Shown: piece after piece, positions 8,905 through 17,209 of the stretch
Position numbering within the stretch: the stretch's first letter is position 1
Layout of the letters: every line of letters begins with the position of its first letter
Source of the DNA: Candidatus Methanosuratincola sp.
Lineage (GTDB): Archaea; Thermoproteota; Methanomethylicia; Methanomethylicales; Methanomethylicaceae
Length of the DNA stretch: 40,194 nt
Direction: 5' to 3'
Assembly (NCBI GenBank): GCA_014361455.1
Contig: JACIVP010000011.1
Coordinates: 1-40,194, forward strand
Translations under genes and position numbers: made by a program
Notes under the pieces: model-generated
What the model was told of the DNA's origin: nothing
Databases searched by the model: none
Seen by the model: only the letters and a program-made list of their open reading frames with translations

Positions 8905-10194
8905 ATGGATAGCGACGATTGGTTGGATTTCAAACGTGACGAATTCAAGAAATGGATGGAGGACGAGAGACGGAGAACTGGGCTAAGCAGGGCAGTGTCT
9001 GCTTACACGTTGGCCAAGGAGAGCGCCCTCTCCCGCCTGCCTGAACTCGAAGAGACGCGCAGGGAAGTTAGGAAGATCAAGGAACTATCGATAGTAAGAA
9101 TGGAGGAACTAGTGAAGATCACAATGGACTCGGTGAGGGATGTAAATGGGGAGGTTTACCTTGCCAAGGACGCCGAGGAGGCCAAGGAGATCATCTCGGA
9201 TCTGACCGGGTCTGGGAAGCTAATCGTGAAGTCCAAGTCACTTACAAGCGACGAGATAGGACTGAACGAGGCCCTTGAGGAGATGGGAAACAGCGTATAC
9301 GAAACGGATCTAGGAGAGTTCATAATACAGCTAAGGAAGGAGAAGCCGACCCATATGATAAACCCGTCCGTGCACGTTCCGAGGGAAGAGGTCGCAAAGA
9401 CCTTCTCGGAACTGCTGGGGAGGGAGGTTCGTCCAGAAATACCCGAGCTCGTAGGGGTTGCAAGAGGGTACCTGAGAGAGAAATTCTGCAATGCCGATGT
9501 GGGCATCACAGGCGCGAATGTCATATCCGCCAAGACAGGGACGATCTTCATTGTTGAGAATGAGGGAAATGCGAGGTTCGTCAGCAACGCACCCCCGAAG
9601 CATATCTGCCTCACAGGGATCGAGAAGATAGTCCCGACCCTTTCGGATGGGTTCAAGCTGCTACAGGTGTTGCCTCCATATGCGACCGGAGTCTTCATGT
9701 CCGCATACGTTTCGATGATCACAGGCCCTAGCAAGACCGCGGACATCGAGAAGACAATCGTTTACGGCGCCCATGGGCCGAAAGAACTCCATCTAGTCCT
9801 GCTCGACAATGGACGAAGGAGGATGGCTGAGGACAAAATATTCAGGGAGGCTCTCTACTGCATCCGATGCGGAGGCTGCATGTACGAGTGTCCTGTGTAT
9901 CGCATCCTGGGGGGCTCGTTCGGGAACAATTACTTCGGCGGGATTGGGCTCATATGGAGTGCATTCACCGCCGGGGAAGCACAGGTGGCAGCAGCTGTTG
10001 ACGCCTGCACCAAGTGCGGGAGGTGCAAGGAGGTCTGTCCGCTCGAGATTGACACGCCGCGCATGGTCGAAAGGCTGAAAGAGAAGCTGGTAAAGAAAGG
10101 CTTCGTTCAACCAAAACATGCAGAGATAATGAAAAGCATACTGGAAAAGGGCAATCCATTCGGCGAGGATGAGCGGAATAACTATAGTGTTTGA
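8905..10194 (+). CDS. lutB: LutB-like iron-sulfur protein with LUD domain
   Basis: A roughly 430-residue protein. The first 300 residues form a LUD (lactate utilisation) domain, including GITGANVISAKTGTI and NEGNARFVSN. The C-terminal part carries two 4Fe-4S motifs, CIRCGGCMYECPVY and CTKCGRCKEVCPLE. This matches LutB, the middle component of the LutABC complex that oxidises L-lactate to pyruvate, though related proteins act on other substrates. ATGs at 8896 and 8905 are both possible. 8905 is preferred because GGAGGG at 8889-8894 has about ten bases of spacing to it and only one to the other. It is coupled to the LutA-like gene. Substrate is inferred from family membership only. Confidence 0.78.
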   Translation: MDSDDWLDFKRDEFKKWMEDERRRTGLSRAVSAYTLAKESALSRLPELEETRREVRKIKELSIVRMEELVKITMDSVRDVNGEVYLAKDAEEAKEIISDLTGSGKLIVKSKSLTSDEIGLNEALEEMGNSVYETDLGEFIIQLRKEKPTHMINPSVHVPREEVAKTFSELLGREVRPEIPELVGVARGYLREKFCNADVGITGANVISAKTGTIFIVENEGNARFVSNAPPKHICLTGIEKIVPTLSDGFKLLQVLPPYATGVFMSAYVSMITGPSKTADIEKTIVYGAHGPKELHLVLLDNGRRRMAEDKIFREALYCIRCGGCMYECPVYRILGGSFGNNYFGGIGLIWSAFTAGEAQVAAAVDACTKCGRCKEVCPLEIDTPRMVERLKEKLVKKGFVQPKHAEIMKSILEKGNPFGEDERNNYSV

Positions 10195-10251
10195 TCCGCC
10201 CCGCTCCCTTCTCATTATCCTTCTCCCCCTCCTTGCTTTCACTGATCTTGT

Positions 10252-10517
10252 TCATTCATCAGCATGGGGAGATTCGGCAGCACCCGATCGATCCCGCTCT
10301 TCCCTGATCTCTGCCTCACGAAGGATCTCTTCCGATCCATCTATGGCGACCATGTACCCTTCCTGATCCTCCAATACTGAGCGTTGACGATCTCTCCCAT
10401 GACTTTCAAGAACTCGCCTAGCCTTGAGAATGGCTCGCCCAACTTCTCTATGATCGAGACACCACCATGCAAGTCAAGCGGGAGGATCCAATCGATATGC
10501 CTCGAGCGAAATGCCAT
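10252..10517 (-). pseudogene. small gene of unknown function, frameshifted
   Basis: On the minus strand an ATG at 10517 follows a good AAGGAAC ribosome binding site, the same type used by the AIM24 gene. It opens a frame reading MAFRSRHIDWILPLDLHGG and onward through EKLGEPFSRLGEFLKVMGE, stopping at 10341-10343. From about 10377 another frame takes over with equally coding-like composition (LEDQEGYMVAIDGSEEIL and an acidic tail) and ends at a TGA at 10252-10254. Joined, they would give about 88 residues. I recognise no family. A true frameshift mutation and an assembly error are both possible. It lies between lutB and the DUF47 gene. Confidence 0.5.
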
Positions 10518-10623
10518 TGTTCCTTAATCGCCGAAGCTTGGCAGAGAACCCAGCAATACAGAATGCGAATAGTACATATACTCCTGCACATAACTAATAA
10601 ATAATTTGAGGAGGCTGTTGACA

Positions 10624-11307
10624 ATGCTTGGTTCCGGGCACATAGGCTTATGGCTGGGGCAGAAGATCGAAAAGGAGGTAATCTCTTCCTGCGAGAAGCA
10701 CCTGGAAAAGATATTCACGATCGTGAACAAATTCAAGTCATACATTGACGTCTTTCTCGACGGGGACCTTGAGAAGGCAAAGGAGTTTGCCAACGAGATT
10801 ATTTCAATAGAGAGGGAGGCCGACAATATAAAAGAAGATATAATCAACGAACTGATGAGGTCTTCTCTCCACCCAATGGATCAAGACGCAATAATACGCC
10901 TTGTAATGACCTCGGACGACATCGCTGCCCACATAAAGTCAGCCACCCGCAAGCTCCAGTATTCTCATTCTAATGATATACCCGACGATGTAAAGTTCAG
11001 GATTAGGGAGTTGGTCGGAGTTCTGCTCGAGGAAGCGGTAAGCCTGATGGAAACGATCGAATCGCTTCTGAAGAGAAGTGGCGAGGTAGTGTCAAAGGCC
11101 GAAAGGACCGAGCGGCTCGAGGAGAAGATCGACGACCTGCGCCTCGAGCTTATTGCAAAGATACTCGTCTGGGGCGACCGGGCTGAGCATGTCAGTGACT
11201 GGCTCATGGTCAAGGAAGTAGTGGAGAACATAGAGTCGGCGTCTGACCGAATGGAGGACACCGCAGATCTGATCAGGACTATCGCGATCCTCAGGACTCG
11301 GGACTGA
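10624..11307 (+). CDS. DUF47 (PhoU-like) regulator of Pit phosphate transporter
   Basis: A 227-residue all-helical protein of the DUF47/TIGR00153 family, distant relatives of PhoU found with low-affinity Pit phosphate transporters. The pattern of acidic residues in helix pairs is typical: EIISIEREADNIKEDIINEL in the first half and ESASDRMEDTADLIR at the end, motifs that bind metal clusters in PhoU-type proteins. The ATG at 10624 is chosen over an in-frame TTG at 10606 because GAGGAGG lies nine bases ahead of it. The pit gene is next door but in the opposite direction, with 28 bases between the two stop codons, so they are not one operon. Confidence 0.85.
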   Translation: MLGSGHIGLWLGQKIEKEVISSCEKHLEKIFTIVNKFKSYIDVFLDGDLEKAKEFANEIISIEREADNIKEDIINELMRSSLHPMDQDAIIRLVMTSDDIAAHIKSATRKLQYSHSNDIPDDVKFRIRELVGVLLEEAVSLMETIESLLKRSGEVVSKAERTERLEEKIDDLRLELIAKILVWGDRAEHVSDWLMVKEVVENIESASDRMEDTADLIRTIAILRTRD

Positions 11308-11335
11308 CCCGAGAAAGGAGCGCCTATATTAGCAT

Positions 11336-12343
11336 TTACGCTATGAACATTTTTATGAGGTAGACTACCGTACCGCTCAGGAGGATGTTTACAGGGACTG
11401 TTATCAGCCAGTAAGAGATCAAGTAGGCTGAGGTGCTCCTGCTCAATCTTTTACCTGTGGCGAGTCCTGCCCCCATGATCGCACCCACTGCTGCATATGA
11501 TGTGGATATCGGAAGACCATAGCCTAACAGGATATATGGCACGGTCGTGAAAAGGTACACCACCAGTGCTGTGGAAAGGCTGGCCGCGAGCCCTGCTGGG
11601 AGGTCAAGCCTGGTGACTTTGAAAGCCAATGTTTTGATCACCCTCGGGCCAAAGATGACGCCGCCCAAGACTATGCCTATCGTACCAAAGATCGCTAGCC
11701 AAAACATCGCCACTGAGTCAGGAACCTGTCCAATCTTTGAAGCTATAGTCATGTAGATTCCCGTAGCATTCGCCACATCGTTGGCGCCAAAAGCGTATGC
11801 GCTGAAGCAGAGCGACCCGATGATGAGCATCTTGAAGAATTTTTGGAGCCGCCCATCATTGTTGTTCATGTACCTAACAATTATCTTGTATATGGTGTAA
11901 GCAAGTACGACACTGCATAGAGGTGAGAAGATCCAGCTGATGACTATAGTCCCGAATACACCGAAGTTTATGCCCTCAACTCCAAACTCGACGAGACCGT
12001 ACCCGATTACTGCACAAATGATTGCATGCGTCGTGGAAATCGCCATCCCTCGCATGGTGGCGACGAAGATCCAGATGTTTGCTGATAGGATTATTGCGAA
12101 CGCCCCGGCAACATCAATTTCGGGTACGATCCCTTTCCCTATTGTCTTCATGACCATTGAACCCTGGAGTACTGCCCCAAAAAAGACAAAGATGCCGAAG
12201 AGGAGGAGGGCCCTCCTGATGGTCAATACTCCCGATCCCACAGCCGCGCTCGTGGGGTTTGCAGCATCATTACCTCCGATGTTTATGGACATCACGAATG
12301 CAAGGAGGAGCCCGAGCGCCAGTAAGATCGTCGAAACGTCCAT
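11336..12343 (-). CDS. pit: inorganic phosphate transporter, Pit family
   Basis: A roughly 335-residue membrane protein with about ten hydrophobic segments and the duplicated Pit signature: IGGNDAANP near the N-terminus (about residue 23) and FGANDVANA in the second half (about 187). The serine-rich half-sites AISTTHAI and PISTSYAAVGAI are also present. Pit proteins are cation-coupled symporters of phosphate (or metal-phosphate), and in some organisms sulfate. The ATG at 12343 follows AAGGTGG; the longer frame start at 12358 has no such site. A TATA-like CTTTTTAAC lies at about 12394-12402 on this strand. A tandem 14-base repeat sits just upstream of it. It converges with the DUF47 gene. Confidence 0.9.
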   Translation of the reverse strand: MDVSTILLALGLLLAFVMSINIGGNDAANPTSAAVGSGVLTIRRALLLFGIFVFFGAVLQGSMVMKTIGKGIVPEIDVAGAFAIILSANIWIFVATMRGMAISTTHAIICAVIGYGLVEFGVEGINFGVFGTIVISWIFSPLCSVVLAYTIYKIIVRYMNNNDGRLQKFFKMLIIGSLCFSAYAFGANDVANATGIYMTIASKIGQVPDSVAMFWLAIFGTIGIVLGGVIFGPRVIKTLAFKVTRLDLPAGLAASLSTALVVYLFTTVPYILLGYGLPISTSYAAVGAIMGAGLATGKRLSRSTSAYLISYWLITVPVNILLSGTVVYLIKMFIA

Positions 12344-12425
12344 TAGACCACCTTGCACCGGATGTGCTGTTTGACGTCTAGCATCATGATCTGTTAAAAA
12401 GATTTCTGAGCCATAGACGCCTCGA

Positions 12426-12453
12426 TTTCAAGAACAGGCTTTCAAGAACAGGC
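12426..12453 (-). repeat. tandem 14-base direct repeat upstream of pit
   Basis: Two perfect back-to-back copies of TTTCAAGAACAGGC (plus-strand reading; 12426-12439 and 12440-12453). They lie about 25 bases upstream of the TATA-like element of pit and 83 bases upstream of its start. The position suits an activator or repressor site, possibly phosphate-responsive. The remaining 12344-12638 gap shows no gene. Confidence 0.6.
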
Positions 12454-12638
12454 AAAAAAAGAGGGCACGTCTCAATGGTGGGAAGCCTTAACCTTAATTC
12501 TGCCCTCCTTAAGATACTGACGGTGTGCAGGTGCTAATAAGCGGTTCTGGAATTGAATTCTGCCTAAACCAAGTATAAAGTACATGCTTGGCGCAGGGCT
12601 CGATTTATGAGTTCAATTCCTTGAAAGCTACTGTTTCT

Positions 12639-12887
12639 TCAATCCTTCTCCTCAACCACGATCAGCGTTTCAAAGATCTTCTTGAGGATTGCTTCGTCCT
12701 CGGAGAGCCTGTGATCGCTGGCCCCCCCTTCAATAGCTATCAGTTCAAACTCGCTTATGCCTGTCCTTGCGGAAAGCTCCTCGATTGTCATTCCCTTGCT
12801 GTACCTGAGCGTCCTGAGCATCAGCCCTGGTTGACCGCTCTTCCTGTACACTTTTATAAAATCCTCCCACGTTGCCTTGAAGACCAT
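12639..12887 (-). CDS. small HTH (XRE-like) DNA-binding protein
   Basis: An 82-residue protein whose middle reads as a Cro/XRE helix-turn-helix: GLMLRTLRYSKGMTIEELSA and then RTGISEFELIAIEGG, with the typical 'G(M/L)TIEELS..TGIS...L..IE.G' spacing. The C-terminal third (EDEAILKKIFETLIVV) is a predicted helix. The start ATG at 12887 follows GGGGTAAT. It lies on the same strand as, and just downstream of, the HD-domain hydrolase, and precedes the upstream region of pit. It is a plausible local regulator; no target is proven. Confidence 0.7.
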   Translation of the reverse strand: MVFKATWEDFIKVYRKSGQPGLMLRTLRYSKGMTIEELSARTGISEFELIAIEGGASDHRLSEDEAILKKIFETLIVVEEKD

Positions 12888-12975
12888 ATTACCCCACAGA
12901 ATAACAATAAGCTTCCTTTAAAAAAAGATTTTCTCCGGGTCTCCTGCGAGCGGTTCCTGCAGCCTATAAGAACCG

Positions 12976-13758
12976 TCAGAATTCGAACTTTTTTATTATC
13001 CCTTTCTCCTCTCCGGTGACCTCTGCTATGACGTGGATGTATTTCCCCAAGCCAGCACTCTCGATCCTCGGCTTCAGTAGTTCGTCTATCTGAAATATCC
13101 CGGCAGAGTTTGACATCGAAACTCTCACTACCACCGGCTTTTCTAGCGCACCCCCTTCCTGTATCCTAACTTTCTCTATGCTCAATGCTGACACAGAATG
13201 GATGTCGACCCTTCCTGCCTTAAAAGGCAGCCTTGCCCTCCCTTTTTCCATATCGAGGGCGTCCGCAACTTTGACCACTCCTGCCTCGACTGTCAGCGGC
13301 CTGTGGGGTTCTTCATGTGAGACTATGGCATGCATGACTTCTGAGAGCATCACTGTGACCTCGTGTGGCTGATAGATCTCTTCTAAAATATGCTCCAACT
13401 TACTCATAGAAATGGCAGCTCCGAATAATTCATGCTCCTTTCTTGCTATCATCATGCCTGCATCGTGGAATAGTGCACCAAGGACGACTACGACTTCAGC
13501 GTCTTCGTTCTTCATCGTATAGTCCTTGACTATGCTTGGGGCTACATTGTTTTTCAAAAGTATTCTGAGTATTCTCAATGCAGAATTAGCTACGATCTTG
13601 ACATGAGTTGCGCCATGATCAGTATACCCGAGCCGCTCGATCGCCATTACATTCGAGCACTTCCAGATAGCCCTGAGTTTCTCGTCTTTCTCTATCCTTT
13701 CGACGACCTTTCTCAATTTATGGTTCTCTTGGTACGGAAGGTTAAATACAAATGACAT
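12976..13758 (-). CDS. HD-domain phosphohydrolase
   Basis: A 260-residue metal-dependent HD-superfamily protein. The metal ligands appear as DHGATHV (first His pair, about residues 47-53), the LFHDAGM core HD doublet (about 96-102), HE in the following helix, and VSHEE near 150. A D in KVADALDMEKGRA supplies the last ligand. The C-terminal 80 residues form an alpha/beta region of unknown role. Archaeal members of this group are uncharacterised; the family hydrolyses phosphoesters or nucleotides. ATG at 13758 is followed by a clean frame to the TGA at 12976. The HTH gene follows 88 bases downstream on the same strand. Confidence 0.8.
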   Translation of the reverse strand: MSFVFNLPYQENHKLRKVVERIEKDEKLRAIWKCSNVMAIERLGYTDHGATHVKIVANSALRILRILLKNNVAPSIVKDYTMKNEDAEVVVVLGALFHDAGMMIARKEHELFGAAISMSKLEHILEEIYQPHEVTVMLSEVMHAIVSHEEPHRPLTVEAGVVKVADALDMEKGRARLPFKAGRVDIHSVSALSIEKVRIQEGGALEKPVVVRVSMSNSAGIFQIDELLKPRIESAGLGKYIHVIAEVTGEEKGIIKKFEF

Positions 13759-13835
13759 GTTGTTCCTCCCTACAGGCTGTTGAGAGAGCCATTCTGATTT
13801 CTTCCCATACTACCAATGCTCATCATACGAGTGCA

Positions 13836-14432
13836 TCACCCTATTGGGTATGCCCCGGTCAATCCGCTCCTAATCATGCCTATTGCTATTGCAGAGAGTA
13901 TGAATGCCATGAGCCTTGATATTATTGTGGATCCTGATTTTCCTATGACTTTCATGATCCTATTGGACGATCTCAGTAATGCCCACTGGAGAGCTACATT
14001 TGTTACAATTGCAAAGAAAGCAACGAAAATCCCGTTTGGTGGCTGCATCAGATACATCACAGTGTAGATGCTTCCAGGTCCTGCCATCAATGGGGTCGCA
14101 AGAGGAACAATCGCTACATCCTCTCTATTCATCCATCTTCCTTCCTCTTGCCCTAAGAGACCTTCTATTGACATGACAAAGAGAAGGATCCCGCCTGCTA
14201 TTTTGAAATCATTGATTGAAATCGAAAAAAAATCCAGCAGATAGTTGCCGGCAAGTGCGAATCCAGCCAGTATCAGGAATGCAACCTTAATTGAGTCTTT
14301 AATTATTTTTGCCTTTTTGCTCGGGTCAAAAGATACCGTCAACGAATGGAAAAGTGGAATATTCCCTATAGGATCGAATACAATGAATAGCGTCAGAAAT
14401 CCTTGGATGTATATGCTTATTTGGTCACTCAT
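13836..14432 (-). CDS. MarC family integral membrane protein
   Basis: A 198-residue protein of the MarC family with six hydrophobic segments. Family landmarks are the first helix FLTLFIVFDPIGNIPLF, the SIEGLLG segment after helix 3 and PLATPLMAGPGSI in the fourth. Members are inner-membrane proteins of unresolved function; despite the name, E. coli MarC is not required for multiple antibiotic resistance. Upstream on this strand are a TATA-like CTATATATAAC (about 14463-14473) and an AGGATGAT ribosome binding site, giving a short leader. It probably forms its own transcription unit. Confidence 0.85.
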   Translation of the reverse strand: MSDQISIYIQGFLTLFIVFDPIGNIPLFHSLTVSFDPSKKAKIIKDSIKVAFLILAGFALAGNYLLDFFSISINDFKIAGGILLFVMSIEGLLGQEEGRWMNREDVAIVPLATPLMAGPGSIYTVMYLMQPPNGIFVAFFAIVTNVALQWALLRSSNRIMKVIGKSGSTIISRLMAFILSAIAIGMIRSGLTGAYPIG

Positions 14433-14603
14433 GCGCAGATCATCCTAAAAATGTATCGTAGTTATATATAGGGTTAGGTAAGACCGTTGATGCCTTCACA
14501 TCGCTTTGAAAAAATATTTCCTTCACTTTTGTCCTTCATTGGTATGGTAAAATCTGACAACTAAAACTATCTTGGAAGCCGAAGACAAAAAAAGTAAAAG
14601 GGA

Positions 14604-15893
14604 TTATGTCTCATCGACATCATTGTGATAGAGATTTGCCCCGAACGAAATGGTGGAGGTGAAGCCACTGGTAATCTCGAACACATGATTTACGGTCATC
14701 GGTTCAGATCCATCTATTCTAGGATCAAGGATGCCCGTCGAACTGGGTTCCACTTGATATGTGACATCGATGACTGAGTCAGTAATGTAATGCTTCGTCT
14801 TGGCCAACCCATATTCAGGATCGCTTTGGTCCCACCACTTTATTACGAGACCGCCTTCAACACTGTAGGTAATTGTTACCGATGAGCCTAAGCTGCTGCC
14901 CGCGCCCACACTGTACGATATGACCGTATTCTCACCGCTATTCGTTGGTCCCCAATCATCGAGCACCTGGTCGGAATATGTGCCCGTGTTCCAATCGGTT
15001 GTACTGTAGAAATAGCGCGGAGGGTGGAGAAAAATTCCCAAAAATCCATAACCTATTGCGGAATGCTGAACGTATGCAAAGAAGAATTTGTAGGTACCTG
15101 CTGCTGTCGTTGCGTTAGAATAGTAATAGTCTACCTTCACCACCTCCTTGCCACATGGTTCACCCCACATGCCGTATGAAGTATTGCTCTTCCATCCGAT
15201 ATATCCCACATATTCCGTGTCGTCTGGAGGGTCTTCACTCATAGTTGTGGGCAAAACGTACGCAGCTAGGCTTATCCCTATGCCCGAACCAATACTCGAA
15301 TTGCTACAAGCGTATGCCTCTTTATCTTCCAAGTAATTGTTGACCGCAAATGCGATATCGTTTACAACATCGTCTTTGCTCTCAATAACCGTAAACCCAT
15401 AGGGCTTGAACGAGACCGCAACTATGTCTGCCGTGTATAACCTCGGATCGATTGGATACGAAGTTTTATCGGCAGCTGCATTCTCGATAGGCATGACGGG
15501 CATCCTCAGCCCGTTTGCGTCAAGCGCCTTAAGTATAGTATCTAAAAAGGCGCTCCTCAGCCCCTTCGCGCCGTCTATCACTATTAAAAAGCCAGCGTCG
15601 CTGGCGATCCGGTTGACTAGCTGATCATATATTACATCGGTTGGTTTGCTCAAGTACCCGTTCCCGATAATCAGGACCTCGCATCCTTCAAGGCTGCCGA
15701 CGTACCTGACATTGCCGAGGCTGTCTAAGCCCTCTGCCAGGCTGCTGTCTTCAATCGGTATGCAGAGATCGACATCATAGATCAGCGTTTGCCGTGCCTC
15801 AGCTGGTGTCGATGGTGTCATTAATGGGATTACCACAATGCCCAGCAGAATGATGCCTATAATCACTATGGAAATTTTTTTATGTTTTTGCAT
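14604..15893 (-). CDS. exported protein of unknown function
   Basis: A 429-residue protein with a basic N-terminus and a strong hydrophobic segment (about residues 7-27: ISIVIIGIILLGIVVIPL) followed by PSTPAEA. This is a signal peptide or a single N-terminal anchor. The first 170 mature residues look alpha/beta (VLIIGNGYLSKP, FLIVIDGAKGLRSAFLD). The rest is rich in Y, W, S, T and G, with predicted beta strands and several N-x-S/T sequons. No C-terminal membrane segment or sorting motif is seen. I do not recognise the family. A TATA-like TTTATAAAAAG lies about 30 bases upstream, giving a short leader. It stands alone, flanked downstream by MarC and upstream by a gene-poor gap. Confidence 0.7.
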   Translation of the reverse strand: MQKHKKISIVIIGIILLGIVVIPLMTPSTPAEARQTLIYDVDLCIPIEDSSLAEGLDSLGNVRYVGSLEGCEVLIIGNGYLSKPTDVIYDQLVNRIASDAGFLIVIDGAKGLRSAFLDTILKALDANGLRMPVMPIENAAADKTSYPIDPRLYTADIVAVSFKPYGFTVIESKDDVVNDIAFAVNNYLEDKEAYACSNSSIGSGIGISLAAYVLPTTMSEDPPDDTEYVGYIGWKSNTSYGMWGEPCGKEVVKVDYYYSNATTAAGTYKFFFAYVQHSAIGYGFLGIFLHPPRYFYSTTDWNTGTYSDQVLDDWGPTNSGENTVISYSVGAGSSLGSSVTITYSVEGGLVIKWWDQSDPEYGLAKTKHYITDSVIDVTYQVEPSSTGILDPRIDGSEPMTVNHVFEITSGFTSTISFGANLYHNDVDET

Positions 15894-16444
15894 TTTATTC
15901 CAATAAAAATCTTTGAAAATATCTTTTTATAAATCTTACTATCAAAAGGCTTACCACGAGAGTCTTTACCATTCCCTCTTTCGGTTCGTATAATTAGGCA
16001 GGTCTACAAGAGGCGCCAGATGCCGAGACAGGATCGCCGAGGTCGAACGTCAACATCTTCCTATTATTCACACCGATAATTGCGGGTTTATTAAACAACT
16101 ATGACCTCAAGCTCTTCAAAGATCGATCATGATCTCCTATAATCTATGACGAAATCAAATGGGCATACATCTATGACCAGCGTGAATTCATTCTTTCTCT
16201 CTCTATTGAATAGCTATATGAGAATGATCGCTATCGATGGGTTTTAAGTTCTGCAGGAGCGGCTAGGATTGAAGTACTTTTGAGACGACGTGGGGCATTT
16301 TAGGCGGTGGTATGCCGTACGTCCTTTTATTCTTGAAGGGCATCAGAATGTTACACCATTTTGTTTCCAAGCTGGAATCAGGAAAAATGACTGACAATTA
16401 ATGTGAAAAAAGAATGAAAAAATAAAAATTAGAAGATTAAATAC
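15894..16444. other. gene-poor gap, nothing identified
   Basis: About 550 bases without a plausible gene on either strand. The first 70 bases contain the promoter of the exported-protein gene. The last 60 are A/T-rich and lie behind the Cren7-like gene stop, consistent with a terminator. No tRNA, repeat or remnant was recognised in between. Confidence 0.5.
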
Positions 16445-16588
16445 TTACTTGGATGAAGCTCTGAAGTAAGCACCACAGCTCGGGCACTTATAAAGTCCGA
16501 CTGTTACTGATTTCTTGCCCTTTGGGGCAAGCATCCATGTCTTCTCTGGCTTTGCGACCTCGGTTCCGCACTTTGAACATTTTGCCAT
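16445..16588 (-). CDS. Cren7-like chromatin protein with zinc-ribbon cysteines
   Basis: A 47-residue basic protein. From residue 14 to 43 it aligns without gaps to the crenarchaeal chromatin protein Cren7 (family sequence recalled, not searched). [20 protein letters not shown] corresponds to the Cren7 strand set carrying the DNA-contact residues W26, L28 and V36, here W18, L20 and V28. The ending GAYFR matches GKYFR. Unlike Cren7 it has CxxC at 4-7 and CPSC at 35-38, placed at two turns of the small beta barrel, so it should bind zinc. The ATG at 16588 starts right at the conserved region. The longer frame to 16720 would add 44 unrelated residues. GAGATGGT precedes the start and TTTTAAA lies about 45 bases upstream. 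Probable abundant DNA-binding protein. Confidence 0.75.
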   Translation of the reverse strand: MAKCSKCGTEVAKPEKTWMLAPKGKKSVTVGLYKCPSCGAYFRASSK

Positions 16589-16853
16589 TCTTACCATCTC
16601 TGGAATTATCGTTAACCTTAGTTTAGGTTTAAAAGGTTTACCTCTGCTTGCGCGCGTCGTTCTGACATCATTTTGATTTGACGCCCATGTAATGACAGTT
16701 TCAATTAATGGATCCCGCATTTAGATTTACTTATTTACTTTTATAAAGAGAAGCATGGGGGGAAATCAAAAAAATTGCACGACTTGATGATCTCTCTCCT
16801 GAGCAAAAAAAGGAAAGATTATAACATACATGCTCAAGTCAGACATGATTCTA

Positions 16854-17207
16854 ATGACGACTTTATTTATCTTAGACTCGAATCTCTGCAATCATAAGAG
16901 CAGGGTTGCTGCGATATTCAATGCTGGGAGCATCTCATTCACAGTCGAGTCCTCATGCCCCTTGGTGAATGATTTTGGAAAGTCTTTGTCCTCCTCCCCA
17001 ATCAAGCTCAGGGAAATTACAAGGAAGATTTGCGAGAACCCCATATATATCAAGGCAACTGAGAACAATCTGCACCCGAATTGCATCGTGCCCTGCGGTG
17101 TAGCGATGTGTGCTTGGGCTGAGGGGGGCATGGTGTCGAAAAGGCTGTTGGAGAAGTTCCCTTCCCAGTGCATTACCTATGAAAAGGGAGACGGTGGAGA
17201 ATATTGA
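16854..17207 (+). CDS. small cysteine-rich protein, DUF6951-like
   Basis: A 117-residue protein with conserved-looking cysteines: C12 in NLCNHKSRV, C35 in ESSCPLV, C60 in ICENPIY and the cluster HPNCIVPCGVAMCAWAEGG at about 75-93. The layout (short strand, 'C' turn, 'V.SSCP.V', then 'hP.C.VP.G...A') resembles DUF6951, a family common in anaerobes and methanogens, but I rate this as moderate. The function is unknown; a metal or corrinoid role would be a guess. The TATA-like ATTATAA at 16818-16824 predicts transcription from about 16847. That favours the ATG at 16854, almost leaderless, over the ATG at 16830. It converges with the ACT-domain gene. Confidence 0.55.
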   Translation: MTTLFILDSNLCNHKSRVAAIFNAGSISFTVESSCPLVNDFGKSLSSSPIKLREITRKICENPIYIKATENNLHPNCIVPCGVAMCAWAEGGMVSKRLLEKFPSQCITYEKGDGGEY

Positions 17208-17209
17208 TC

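Noticed and set aside
12588-13019. A 143-codon plus-strand open frame
   Set aside because: It is the antisense shadow of the HTH gene and the end of the HD-domain gene, both of which have clear motifs.
15894-16444. C/D-box small RNA in the intergenic gap
   Set aside because: Isolated ATGATC- and CTGA-like strings occur but not with correct paired C, D', C' and D spacing.
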